DNA from: Subdoligranulum variabile
GTDB lineage: Bacteria > Bacillota > Clostridia > Oscillospirales > Ruminococcaceae
Direction: 5' to 3'
Length of the DNA: 33,373 nt
NCBI GenBank assembly: GCA_004552305.1
Contig: SFOX01000015.1
Coordinates: 1-33,373 of the forward strand
In this document: positions 23,395-30,812 of the stretch, in pieces
Layout: every line of letters begins with the position of its first letter
How positions within the stretch are numbered: position 1 is the first letter of the stretch
Translations under genes and position numbers: made by a program
Notes under the pieces: generated by a model
Told to the model about the DNA's origin: nothing
What the model saw: only the letters and a program-made list of their open reading frames with translations
Database searches by the model: none

Positions 23395-24918
23395 TTACTC
23401 ACCCTCCTCAAGATCCACGATCATATCGCAATCATCAGCAATGGCTGCCGGTACCGGATGCACCCTGCCTGCGGTTTTCAGCTTGTAGACCAGCCCCATC
23501 AGCTGGATGGCAATCAGCGGCGTCAGCGCAACCAGCGCCACCACACCAAAGGCATCGGTCATCAGGTTGCCGCCCAGTGCCTCGCACACGCCGATGCTGA
23601 GCGGCAGCAAAAAGGTCGAGGTCATCGGACCGCTGGCAACACCGCCGGAGTCAAAGGCAATGCCGATAAAGATATCCGGCACAAAACGGGACAGTACCAA
23701 GGCAATAAGGTATCCCGGAATGACGAACCACTGGATCGAAATGCCGGTCAGCACACGAAGCATCGCCAGCCCCACGCTGGCAGCAACACCGATCTGCATA
23801 CAGCGGTTCATCATTTTGACCGAGATGGCACCGTTGGTGACCGCTTCCACCTGATGGTTCAGCACCTGAATGGCAGGCTCCGCTTTGACAATATAGTAGC
23901 CGATCAGCGCGCCAATCGGAACCAGAATCCAACGGAAGGGTACCCCTGCCAGTTCCTTGCCAAGGTAAGCACCGACAGGCGCAAAGCCGATATTGGCACC
24001 GCATAAAAACAGTACCAGTCCAACATAGGTATACCCAAAACCAATGATGATGCGCTTGACTTGCAGCCCGTGATAGCGTTTGGTAAACCATTGGAAAATC
24101 AAAAACACCCAAAGGATTGGCACAAGAGAGAGCAGCACCTCCTTGGCGTACAGCGGAAGCCCCTGTGAAAACACACGGGCAACATCCTGCGTGGTGACAA
24201 CCGTTGCCACATCGGTAAGGCTGTAGGCAGCCTCGGTCGGCTTAAAAAAGCAACCGAGAATCAGCACCGCCAAAATCGGACCCACGCTGGAAAGTGCCAC
24301 CAGACCAAAGCTGTCGTTCGCTGCATTTTTATCGCTGCGCACGGACGCAAGACCGACGCCCATCGCCATAATAAACGGCACCGTCATAGGTCCGGTGGTA
24401 ACACCGCCGGAGTCAAATGCCACTGCCAGAAATTCCTTGGGTACAAACATAGACACCAAAATAAGCGCCAGATAGCAAATGATCAGCAGCATTGAAAGGC
24501 TGATTTTGTAACGGATACGCACAATAGCCAGCGCCAGAAACAGCCCCACGCCGACAGCCACCGTAAAAACCAGCACCGCATTGGGTACCGAGGGTACCTG
24601 CCCCGCCAACACCTGCAGATCCGGCTCCGACACGGTGATAATAACGCCCATCAAAAAGCCTGTCAGCAGCACGGTGAGCAGCTTTTGCATTTTGGAGATC
24701 TGCACGCCGACACCCTCGCCGATGGGGGTCATTGCCATTTCTGCGCCAAGCTGGAAAAAGCCCATCCCGATAATCAGCATAAATGCCCCGGTCAGGAACA
24801 TAACCACACTGCCCAGCTCCATCGGAATCAAAAATATGCTGAGCATCAGCACGATTCCGGTGATCGGCAATACCGCCGCCAGCGACTCGCTGATTTTTTC
24901 CTTCAGTTTTACATTCAA
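23395..24918 (-). CDS. DUF1538 family membrane protein with internal duplication
   Basis: TTG 24918 (MNVKLKEK) is chosen because AAAGGTGG lies 8 nt upstream; a GTG at 24930 overlaps that site. The 507-residue protein has about twelve or more hydrophobic segments in two homologous halves. Matching motifs are SEPDLQVLAGQV (97) and AEPAIQVLNHQV (346), and FDSGGVTTGPMT (168) and FDSGGVASGPMT (422), both followed by a hydrophobic segment and an FGxVAL stretch (DSFGLVALSS, DAFGVVALVA). Two inverted or tandem membrane halves with Gly/Ser-rich re-entrant motifs resemble secondary transporters. The family has no established function that I know. The P-II-like gene one base downstream suggests control by nitrogen or energy state. 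Confidence 0.85.
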   Translation of the reverse strand: MNVKLKEKISESLAAVLPITGIVLMLSIFLIPMELGSVVMFLTGAFMLIIGMGFFQLGAEMAMTPIGEGVGVQISKMQKLLTVLLTGFLMGVIITVSEPDLQVLAGQVPSVPNAVLVFTVAVGVGLFLALAIVRIRYKISLSMLLIICYLALILVSMFVPKEFLAVAFDSGGVTTGPMTVPFIMAMGVGLASVRSDKNAANDSFGLVALSSVGPILAVLILGCFFKPTEAAYSLTDVATVVTTQDVARVFSQGLPLYAKEVLLSLVPILWVFLIFQWFTKRYHGLQVKRIIIGFGYTYVGLVLFLCGANIGFAPVGAYLGKELAGVPFRWILVPIGALIGYYIVKAEPAIQVLNHQVEAVTNGAISVKMMNRCMQIGVAASVGLAMLRVLTGISIQWFVIPGYLIALVLSRFVPDIFIGIAFDSGGVASGPMTSTFLLPLSIGVCEALGGNLMTDAFGVVALVALTPLIAIQLMGLVYKLKTAGRVHPVPAAIADDCDMIVDLEEGE

Positions 24919-25037
24919 TTCTACGCCCACCTTTCAACAGAGTGTTTCTTTTGCACGGTGTTTACAGATCAAAAGGGCGTTTGCTGACTTCTCCCCTGCA
25001 AATCCCAATCCAAATATTTCCTTATAATTATAACATT

Positions 25038-25058
25038 ATAACATATCACAAATGTTAT
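25038..25058. repeat. AT-rich inverted repeat upstream of the DUF1538 operon
   Basis: ATAACAT (25038-25044) and ATGTTAT (25052-25058) are exact complements with a 7-bp spacer, in a stretch with further ATTATAAC copies. It lies about 120 bp before the DUF1538 start, where its promoter should be, and is a possible operator. TATAAT hexamers occur here on the minus strand but no matching -35 is clear. Confidence 0.5.
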
Positions 25059-25126
25059 CGAATTTTAAATATTTTTTAGAATTCGGATAAATACCGTTAA
25101 TTTTTTGCTTGGATGAGGCTGCTTCA

Positions 25127-25155
25127 TTTACTTTTCTGCATAAAGCGACTATAAT
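25127..25155 (+). promoter_or_regulatory. Promoter of the first YitT-family gene
   Basis: TTTACT (25127-25132), 17-bp spacer and perfect TATAAT (25150-25155). The leader of about 30 nt contains AAGGAGAAGGAG. Confidence 0.55.
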
Positions 25156-25192
25156 AGGAAAAGAATTTTGCAAAAATCAAGGAGAAGGAGCT

Positions 25193-26053
25193 ATGCCAAA
25201 TCACAAACAAAATCGCGCCCTCGCCGCCGTGCAGGAGGTCTGCATCCTGACGGCAGCCGTGGCGGTCATTGCAGCGGCGGTCTACTTTTTTCTGGTGCCA
25301 AGCCATACATCGGTCAGCAGTATTTCCGGCTTGGGGATCGTGCTTTCCAACTTTGTGCCGCTGCCGTTGTCCGCCATTACAATGATTTTAAACGTTGTGC
25401 TGTTACTGATCGGCTTTTTGACCTGTGGGCGTGAGTTTGGTGCCAAAACCGTGTACACCAGCATTTTGCTGCCGTTTTTCATCGGTGTGCTGGAGCGTGT
25501 TTTCCCCGACATCGGTTCCCTGACCGACAGCCAGGAACTGGATGTGCTGTGCTATATTTTGGTGGTCAGCGTAGGGCTGAGCATCCTGTTTAACCGCAAT
25601 GCCTCGTCCGGCGGGTTGGATATCGTTGCCAAAATTATGAACAAGTACCTGCATATGGATTTGGGGCGGGCGATGTCGCTTTCCGGTATGTGCGTAGCGC
25701 TGTCGGCGGCGCTGGTCTACGACAAGAAAACCGTTGTTCTCAGCGTGCTGGGAACCTATTTCAACGGTCTGGTGCTGGATCATTTTATCTTTGACCACAA
25801 CATCAAACGGCGTGTCTGCATCATCACCAAAAAAGAGGAGGCGCTGCGGCACTTCATTATCCATGACCTGCACAGCGGTGCCACCGTGTATGAGTCCTAC
25901 GGGGCGTACAATCTGGAAAAACGCCGTGAGATCATTACCATTGTGGACAAGTCCGAGTACCAGAAGCTGATGAACTTTATGAACCGCGAGGATCCGCAGG
26001 CATTTATCACTGTTTACACGGTATCGGATATGCGCTACCAACCAAAAATATAA
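25193..26053 (+). CDS. YitT family membrane protein with DUF2179 domain
   Basis: ATG 25193 follows AAGGAGAAGGAG. The 286-residue protein has about five membrane helices (about 12-200), including SISGLGIVLSNF, LNVVLLLIGFL, the conserved NASSGGLDIVAKIMNKY and YFNGLVLDHFIFDH, then a cytoplasmic DUF2179 domain (about 205-280) with RRVCIITKKEEALRHFII and REIITIVDKSEYQKL. This arrangement is standard for the YitT group, widespread in Firmicutes with no settled function; DUF2179 has a P-II-like fold. It is monocistronic, divergent from the DUF1538 operon and followed by a terminator. A second, shorter family member lies at 28.5 kb. Confidence 0.9.
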   Translation: MPNHKQNRALAAVQEVCILTAAVAVIAAAVYFFLVPSHTSVSSISGLGIVLSNFVPLPLSAITMILNVVLLLIGFLTCGREFGAKTVYTSILLPFFIGVLERVFPDIGSLTDSQELDVLCYILVVSVGLSILFNRNASSGGLDIVAKIMNKYLHMDLGRAMSLSGMCVALSAALVYDKKTVVLSVLGTYFNGLVLDHFIFDHNIKRRVCIITKKEEALRHFIIHDLHSGATVYESYGAYNLEKRREIITIVDKSEYQKLMNFMNREDPQAFITVYTVSDMRYQPKI

Positions 26054-26056
26054 AGA

Positions 26057-26096
26057 CATCCCCGCTGTTTCTTAAAACAGCGGGGATGCTTCTCTA
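26057..26096 (+). terminator. Terminator after the first YitT-family gene
   Basis: A perfect 14-bp stem (26057-26070 with 26075-26088, CATCCCCGCTGTTT) with a 4-base loop and a T-rich, interrupted tail. Confidence 0.75.
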
Positions 26097-26195
26097 TGTG
26101 AGACTTTTATAGTACAAATTATGATACACACTATGCTGTACACTAAAGATAGCAGGACCCTGAAATGCAAAAGCTCATCACCAAGGAGAATCCTT

Positions 26196-26546
26196 ATGAA
26201 AGCATTTGTTACCATTACAGGAATCCACTATCATTTCGGCAGTAAGCCCTTTGCCGTGGGGCAAAAAGTCAAGCTGGTCAAGGAACCGGACAACTGCTAT
26301 GACAAGGAAGCCATCCGCGCTGAATTGCCGGGGCTTGGCTGTGTCGGCTATGTTGCCAACAGCCCCCGCACTGTGCTGGGAGATTGTCTGAGCGGCGGAC
26401 GGCTGTACGATAAAATCGGAAAGGATGCCACTGCCAAGGTGGAATATGTGCTGGACGGCGCTGTCATCTGCAAGGTGAAGCTGACCGGAACCGAGAGCCT
26501 GTGCGAGCGGCCGCACACGGACGCGGAGCAAATGCCGCAGCCGTAA
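26196..26546 (+). CDS. Stand-alone HIRAN domain protein
   Basis: ATG 26196 has AAGGAG 8 nt upstream. The 116-residue protein is essentially one HIRAN domain: FVTITGIHYHFGSKPF, VGQKVKLVKEPDNCYDKEAI, then LGCVGYVAN, the usual order of motifs, with a short polar tail. HIRAN domains in eukaryotic HLTF bind 3' DNA ends; the small bacterial proteins lacking a helicase are common in Firmicutes and their role is unclear. Its stop is 3 bp from the stop of the convergent nitroreductase gene with no terminator between. No promoter with good boxes was found in the 100 bp upstream. Confidence 0.87.
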   Translation: MKAFVTITGIHYHFGSKPFAVGQKVKLVKEPDNCYDKEAIRAELPGLGCVGYVANSPRTVLGDCLSGGRLYDKIGKDATAKVEYVLDGAVICKVKLTGTESLCERPHTDAEQMPQP

Positions 26547-26549
26547 GCT

Positions 26550-27074
26550 TTACCACCGTTCAAAATGAACGCGGTCAGCCTCATAGCGTTCCTCACGCGG
26601 GGCGGTCAGATTTATGTCCGGGTAACCGAGCGCTATAATGGAGTGCGGCACGATGGACTCCGGCAGGGCAAACAGCTGTTTCTGCGCCTCCACCCTGTCC
26701 TGCTGGGGCCACGTTCCCAGCCAGACTGCACCCAGCCCCAGCTCCTGCGCGGCAAGGCAGATGTTTTGCGCCGCAATGGCACCGTCGATCACCCAATATG
26801 CCTGCGCCGGCGGAAAGGCGCGCTGCAAATCCCCGCAGACCAGAATGGCTGCTGCCGCTTTGCGCAGCGGCTCTGCCGGGCGTCCGTTGGCGTCCGCCAT
26901 CTGTGCCAGCTTTTCGGGGTCGGTCACCACAACGAACGACCAGTCCCTTGCATTGACACAGCTCGGTCCGCTCATGGCAGCCTGCAGCAGTTGGTGCAGC
27001 TTTTCCTTTTCTATCGGTTTATCGGTAAATTTCCGGCAGCTGCGCCGGGTAAGAAGGGCTTCCAGCGTGTTCAT
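26550..27074 (-). CDS. Nitroreductase family flavoprotein
   Basis: ATG 27074 has GGGAGGT 7 nt upstream. The 174-residue protein shows the nitroreductase pattern: LLTRRSCRKFTDKPI (FMN phosphate-binding Arg pair), MSGPSCVNARDWSFVVV (family norm APSxxNxQPW), DGAIAAQNICLAAQELGLGAVWLG and the C-terminal ALGYP. Such enzymes use FMN and NAD(P)H to reduce nitro groups, quinones or other electron acceptors in the cytoplasm. The length is typical of the compact clostridial group. The MFS gene ends 104 bp upstream on the same strand. The physiological substrate is unknown. Confidence 0.91.
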   Translation of the reverse strand: MNTLEALLTRRSCRKFTDKPIEKEKLHQLLQAAMSGPSCVNARDWSFVVVTDPEKLAQMADANGRPAEPLRKAAAAILVCGDLQRAFPPAQAYWVIDGAIAAQNICLAAQELGLGAVWLGTWPQQDRVEAQKQLFALPESIVPHSIIALGYPDINLTAPREERYEADRVHFERW

Positions 27075-27137
27075 AACCGATACCTCCCGTGTTGGTTGGA
27101 TTTTCTTATGGCACAGTTTCAAAAATGCAAAACAGCA

Positions 27138-27161
27138 CGCCGTCCTTCGGGGCGGCCTTTT
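27138..27161 (+). terminator. Plus-strand terminator antisense to the nitroreductase leader
   Basis: GCCGTCC (27138-27144), a TTCG loop, GGGCGGC (27149-27155; one T:G pair) and five T residues (27157-27161). The T tract serves the plus strand only, although both flanking genes lie on the minus strand. It is the first good plus-strand terminator after the HIRAN gene. Confidence 0.65.
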
Positions 27162-27178
27162 TGCCCGTTGGTTCAGGC

Positions 27179-28342
27179 TCAGACCGCTTTTGTCTGCAGC
27201 AGCTTTTTGTGCATAGCAGCCATCAAAAGCAGCAGCGTCAGCAGGTAAAACGGGTAAATCGCAACCGTCGTATGGTTGGCAAGAAACCCGAACAGCGGCG
27301 GCATCACACAGTTGCCAACGTAGGCGCTTGCCATCTGCACACCGATGATCGCCTGCGATCTGTCTGCACCGAAATATTCCGGTGTTGCGTGGATCACGCT
27401 GGGGTAAACCGGCGCACAGCCCAGCCCGACAACAATCAGCCCGACCAAGGTCGCCGCCTGCCCCAACGGCAGCAAAAGCGCGGCGATGCCAACTGCAATG
27501 CCGCAAAGTCCCATACGGATCATCTGGGCATCGTTGAACCTCAGGGTCAAAAAGCCGCACAGCGCGCGCCCTGCCGTAATGCCGATATAAAACAAACTGG
27601 CAAAGCCAGCGGCCGTTTCCGGCGCAATGCCTCTGTACAAAACCAGATAGCTGCTTGCCCACAAGCCGGCGGTCTGCTCCAAGGCGCAATAGCAGAAAAA
27701 CATCACCAGAACCTGCTTTACCCCGGGGATTTGCAGGATCTGCTGCAGGCTCAGCGGGCGGGCGCAGACCTCCGGCGCCGCGTCGCTGCCCTTGACCTGC
27801 TTTTTCCACAGCGGCAGGCTGAGGAAGATTATAACCGTCAGCAACAACTGAATGCCGCCGATGAGGCGGTACCCTGTGTGCCAGCCCAAACCGCGGGTCA
27901 GCACCGCCCCCATAATGTACGGACCAAGGGAAGCACCCACGCCCCACATACAGTGCAGCCAGCTCATATGGCGGCTGGCAAAATGCAGCGCCACATAGTT
28001 GTTCAGCGCAGCGTCCACGCTACCGGCACCCAGACCATACGGCACAGCCCACACGCAAAGCGCCCCAAACGAATGGCTGACAGAAAATCCGAGCAGTGCC
28101 AGCGCGGTCATTGCCACGCTGGCTGCCGTTACGGCACCCGCGCCAAAGCGGCGGGTCAAACGGTCACTTTGCAGGCTGGAAATCACCGTGCCGACAGAGA
28201 TGATGCAGGCAACCACCCCAGAATACGAAAGCGGCACACCGAACCCCTGATAGATGGTCGGCCACGCCGCGCCCAGCACGGCATCCGGCAGCCCAAGACT
28301 GATAAAAGACAGATAAATCACTGCCAAAAGCAGATGCAGCAT
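27179..28342 (-). CDS. MFS family transporter
   Basis: The 387-residue protein has twelve predicted helices and starts MLHLLLAVIYLSFISLGLPDAVLG, with GGGAG about 12 nt before the ATG. Features include DSRL-like QSDRLTRRFGAG in the loop between helices 2 and 3, a conserved GAGSVDAALNNYVALH, and HCMWGVGASLGPYIMG. This pattern resembles the FucP/glucose-permease-like MFS branch common in Clostridia, so a sugar or small neutral solute is possible, but the substrate cannot be read from sequence. It appears monocistronic. Confidence 0.88.
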   Translation of the reverse strand: MLHLLLAVIYLSFISLGLPDAVLGAAWPTIYQGFGVPLSYSGVVACIISVGTVISSLQSDRLTRRFGAGAVTAASVAMTALALLGFSVSHSFGALCVWAVPYGLGAGSVDAALNNYVALHFASRHMSWLHCMWGVGASLGPYIMGAVLTRGLGWHTGYRLIGGIQLLLTVIIFLSLPLWKKQVKGSDAAPEVCARPLSLQQILQIPGVKQVLVMFFCYCALEQTAGLWASSYLVLYRGIAPETAAGFASLFYIGITAGRALCGFLTLRFNDAQMIRMGLCGIAVGIAALLLPLGQAATLVGLIVVGLGCAPVYPSVIHATPEYFGADRSQAIIGVQMASAYVGNCVMPPLFGFLANHTTVAIYPFYLLTLLLLMAAMHKKLLQTKAV

Positions 28343-28417
28343 TTTGTATATTCTCCCTTAATTAAAACAAAAATGTGAGGAACCATAAACGGCAAGGCTT
28401 CCTTGCGCATTAGTAGT

Positions 28418-28423
28418 ATTATA
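28418..28423 (-). promoter_or_regulatory. Putative -10 box of the MFS gene
   Basis: A perfect TATAAT on the minus strand, about 75 bp before the MFS start. No good -35 is found at 16-18 bp, so activation or a weak promoter is implied. A small hairpin, GCAAGG/CCTTGC, lies in the leader. Confidence 0.35.
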
Positions 28424-28454
28424 TCACAGATTTCCCGGTTGTGCGATAGCGCGC

Positions 28455-28495
28455 AAAAAGAAAACCGACAAGGCGCAAAGCCCTGCCGGCGGTTT
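28455..28495 (-). terminator. Terminator of the second YitT-family gene
   Basis: On the minus strand AAACCG and GCAGGG (separated by a 3-base bulge) pair with CCTTGT and CGGTTT around a 7-base loop, followed by TTTTCTTTTT. It lies just after the stop at 28503. Confidence 0.65.
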
Positions 28496-28502
28496 GGCGG
28501 CG

Positions 28503-29174
28503 TCAGCACTTGGACTGCTGCTGCGCCACCTTGGATTTTTTGGCTGCGGGAAACTCAAATTCCTTTACCCAGTCAATCAGGTACGAGGAAATTGTGACGG
28601 TAATCAGCGAAAATGCAATGCGCATCACGGGGATATAGCTCAGCGACAGCAATAAAACGACCGCGTCGGTAAACAGATACGAACGCGACAGCCGCCACTT
28701 GAAAATGTGGGAAATTGACAGTGCCAGCGCATCGTCACCGCCGCTGGAGCCGCCCTGCCGGATGATCAACCCCACGCCGATACCGACAAACAGCCCACCC
28801 AGCACCGCTGCTGCCAGCGGATGGTCGGACAGATCCGGCAGCATCGGGGGAAACTGCTCCCACAGCTTGTAGAAGCCGGAAACAAACATCGTAGATACGA
28901 TGGATATCTTGATAAACCCGGCGCCCAAATACTTGAATGCCAAAAGGTAGCAGGCAATATCCAGCACCGGCGTAATGTAGGCGGGCGAAAACGCGCACCA
29001 GTGCTCAACAAAAAGCATCAAGCCGATGACGCCGCCCTCGGTGATATGGGTGCGCTGGTGGATGTTGTGAATGCCGAAGGTGCAGATCATCGCGCCCAGC
29101 AGAATCAGTAAAACCTTTTGTAAGGTAAGCCCCTCTGTCAACTTGCCCCAAAGCTCGGAAATGCGGGATCTCAA
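28503..29174 (-). CDS. Short YitT family membrane protein (no DUF2179 domain)
   Basis: The start is TTG 29174, 10 nt after AAGGAGG; no ATG is available. The 223-residue protein has about six membrane helices and the YitT landmarks FGIHNIHQRTHITEGGVIGLML and GLIIRQGGSSGGDDALALSIS, corresponding to the SSGGLD motif of the longer family member at 25.2 kb. It lacks the C-terminal cytoplasmic domain and instead ends with a Lys/Gln-rich tail. Its promoter has a 19-bp spacer filled by a MerR-type palindrome, so it is the likely target of the divergent regulator. Function unknown; a membrane transport role is plausible. Confidence 0.86.
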   Translation of the reverse strand: MRSRISELWGKLTEGLTLQKVLLILLGAMICTFGIHNIHQRTHITEGGVIGLMLFVEHWCAFSPAYITPVLDIACYLLAFKYLGAGFIKISIVSTMFVSGFYKLWEQFPPMLPDLSDHPLAAAVLGGLFVGIGVGLIIRQGGSSGGDDALALSISHIFKWRLSRSYLFTDAVVLLLSLSYIPVMRIAFSLITVTISSYLIDWVKEFEFPAAKKSKVAQQQSKC

Positions 29175-29204
29175 TTTTAAATTGCCTCCTTGCTGAATTG
29201 CCTC

Positions 29205-29233
29205 TTGTATGCTATAATTATAAACTGTATAGT
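29205..29233 (+). promoter_or_regulatory. Promoter of the MerR-family regulator
   Basis: TTGTAT (29205-29210), 17-bp spacer and TATAGT (29228-29233). The -10 lies inside the palindrome bound by the regulator, which would let it control its own transcription. Confidence 0.5.
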
Positions 29234-29247
29234 AACTATAAAGTCAA
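29217..29247 (-). promoter_or_regulatory. MerR-type promoter-operator of the YitT gene
   Basis: On the minus strand TTGACT (29242-29247) and TATAAT (29217-29222) are separated by 19 bp, the overlong spacer typical of MerR-activated promoters. The spacer region holds a 19-bp palindrome at 29225-29243, CTGTATAGT-A-ACTATAAAG, with a single mismatch between half-sites. Confidence 0.85.
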
Positions 29248-29256
29248 GGGGGCTTT

Positions 29257-30081
29257 ATGAAAAACCTGTTTTCCATCGGTGAATTATCCAAGCTGCAAAA
29301 TATTTCCCGCCAGACACTGATTTTTTATGATAAAATCGGATTATTCTGCCCAGCATATGTGGACCCGGAAAACGGCTACCGCTATTACAGCGCCGCCCAG
29401 CTGGATTTTTTGGATACTATCTGCATTATGATGAGGATCGGCTTTTCCTTGGATGAAATCAAATCCTATTTAAAGGAATACACCCTTGACACCTCCATGG
29501 CAGCTCTGCGTAAGCAGCTGACCATCATTGACCGCCAAATCGAGGAATTGCAGCTTATCAAAAGTCGCGTTGAACATCGCTGCCTGCAGCTGGAGCAGTC
29601 GACGGCGATTCGCAGCCAATACGCCGAGGTTTCGTTGCAAACCGTCCAAAGCCAATATATTGTATGGCAGGAGGTCGCCGCCCCGTACACCTTAGATCGG
29701 GTCAGTATGGCGACCAAGCAGTGCTTTGTGCGTTCGTTTAAGGAGCGGCTTCCGGTTTTCTTTCAAAGCGGCGCTATCGTTCCGCTTGCGCGCATCCTGC
29801 GGGGAGAGTATACGCTGGCATCCCACGCCTTTTTGCCGATTGAAAAATGCTCTGCCGCCGGTGTTGTCGAGCTGCCCGCGGGGCAGTGCGCCGTGACCTA
29901 TCACACGGGGGATTATCTCTCCATCGGCACAGCGTATGAACGTCTTTTGCAGTATTGCCGCGCGCATCGACTGCAAATTACCTCGGACTCCTATGAGTTT
30001 GCCCTGATCGACTATCTTTCTACCGGGGACGAAGCCGAGTATATCACAAAGATCCTGTTCTATGTCGAGGATGCCCCGTAA
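29257..30081 (+). CDS. MerR family transcriptional activator with GyrI-like effector domain
   Basis: ATG 29257 follows AAGGGGG. The 274-residue protein has a MerR winged helix (about 5-75: FSIGELSKLQNISRQTLIFYDK, IGLFCPAYVDPENGYRYYS), a dimerisation coiled coil (about 80-115) and a C-terminal GyrI-like ligand domain (about 130-272), as in BmrR. No Cys pattern of metal-sensing MerR proteins is present, so a lipophilic or cationic small molecule is the likelier signal. It is divergent from the short YitT gene and the shared region has the expected operator, so it probably activates that gene on ligand binding. Confidence 0.92.
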   Translation: MKNLFSIGELSKLQNISRQTLIFYDKIGLFCPAYVDPENGYRYYSAAQLDFLDTICIMMRIGFSLDEIKSYLKEYTLDTSMAALRKQLTIIDRQIEELQLIKSRVEHRCLQLEQSTAIRSQYAEVSLQTVQSQYIVWQEVAAPYTLDRVSMATKQCFVRSFKERLPVFFQSGAIVPLARILRGEYTLASHAFLPIEKCSAAGVVELPAGQCAVTYHTGDYLSIGTAYERLLQYCRAHRLQITSDSYEFALIDYLSTGDEAEYITKILFYVEDAP

Positions 30082-30118
30082 GGCAGCTTCTTTGCGCGGC
30101 AAATTTCCAACCCGGCCA

Positions 30119-30147
30119 TTTACACCGCCGCCATATTGCGCTATACT
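30119..30147 (+). promoter_or_regulatory. Promoter of the isochorismatase-fold hydrolase gene
   Basis: TTTACA (30119-30124), 17-bp spacer and TATACT (30142-30147), with a predicted leader of about 30 nt containing AAAGGAG. Confidence 0.65.
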
Positions 30148-30183
30148 GATAACAGTCTACCTTATATAAAGGAGCCGGAAATT

Positions 30184-30759
30184 ATGAGTGAAAGCAAAAT
30201 CATTATCGATATTGTGGTCGATGTCCAGAAGGATTTTATCACGGGGGCCCTTGCCAACGAGCAGGCGCAAGCCAACGTGGCACATCTGGCACAGACCGCC
30301 CAAAGCCATGCCCGCGCGGGACACTGGATGTTCTTTACCCGGGACACCCACCCCGACAACTATCTGCAGACCCGCGAGGGACGCCACCTGCCTGTGGCGC
30401 ATTGCATTCAGGGCAAGGACGGCTGGAACTTTGCCGCCGAGTTGGAAACGGCTATGTCCGACACCGAACCTGCCGTTTGCCGCATCATCGACAAGCCGAC
30501 CTTCGGCAGCTATATGCTGCCCGGGGACATTTTGGACGAGCTGATGGCACACAACCGCAGCGTTGAGGACATTGAGAAATTTGTCATCTACGGCTACTGC
30601 ACCGATATCTGCGTAATCAGCAACGCTATGGTGCTGCGCGCTGCCTTCCCCGAAACGGAAATCGAAATTCAAGCTGATTGCTGTGCCGGGGTCACGCCGC
30701 AATCCCACCAGACGGCGCTGGATGCCATGCAGGCCTGCCAGTTTACAATTTTGAAGTAA
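30184..30759 (+). CDS. Isochorismatase/nicotinamidase family cysteine hydrolase
   Basis: ATG 30184 follows AAAGGAG. The 191-residue protein has the cysteine-hydrolase triad: Asp13 in IDIVVDVQKDF, Lys104 in IIDKPTFGSY and Cys143 in GYCTDICVISN. Asp54 and His56 in FFTRDTHPDNY and His73 resemble the metal ligands of nicotinamidases, and the C-terminal DCCAGVTPQSHQTAL fits too. Nicotinamidase (nicotinamide to nicotinate, for NAD salvage) is the best specific guess; other amidases of this fold remain possible. The start is preferred over ones inside the promoter. The next gene lies 53 bp downstream and may share the transcript. Confidence 0.85.
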   Translation: MSESKIIIDIVVDVQKDFITGALANEQAQANVAHLAQTAQSHARAGHWMFFTRDTHPDNYLQTREGRHLPVAHCIQGKDGWNFAAELETAMSDTEPAVCRIIDKPTFGSYMLPGDILDELMAHNRSVEDIEKFVIYGYCTDICVISNAMVLRAAFPETEIEIQADCCAGVTPQSHQTALDAMQACQFTILK

Positions 30760-30812
30760 AGCACTGTCCCTTACGGACTAGCCCGAAACACCATAGCATG
30801 GGGAGATAAGAA

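Noticed and set aside
23395..24930. GTG at 24930 as start of the DUF1538 gene
   Set aside because: The GTG is part of the AAAGGTGG ribosome site, which is correctly spaced for the TTG at 24918.
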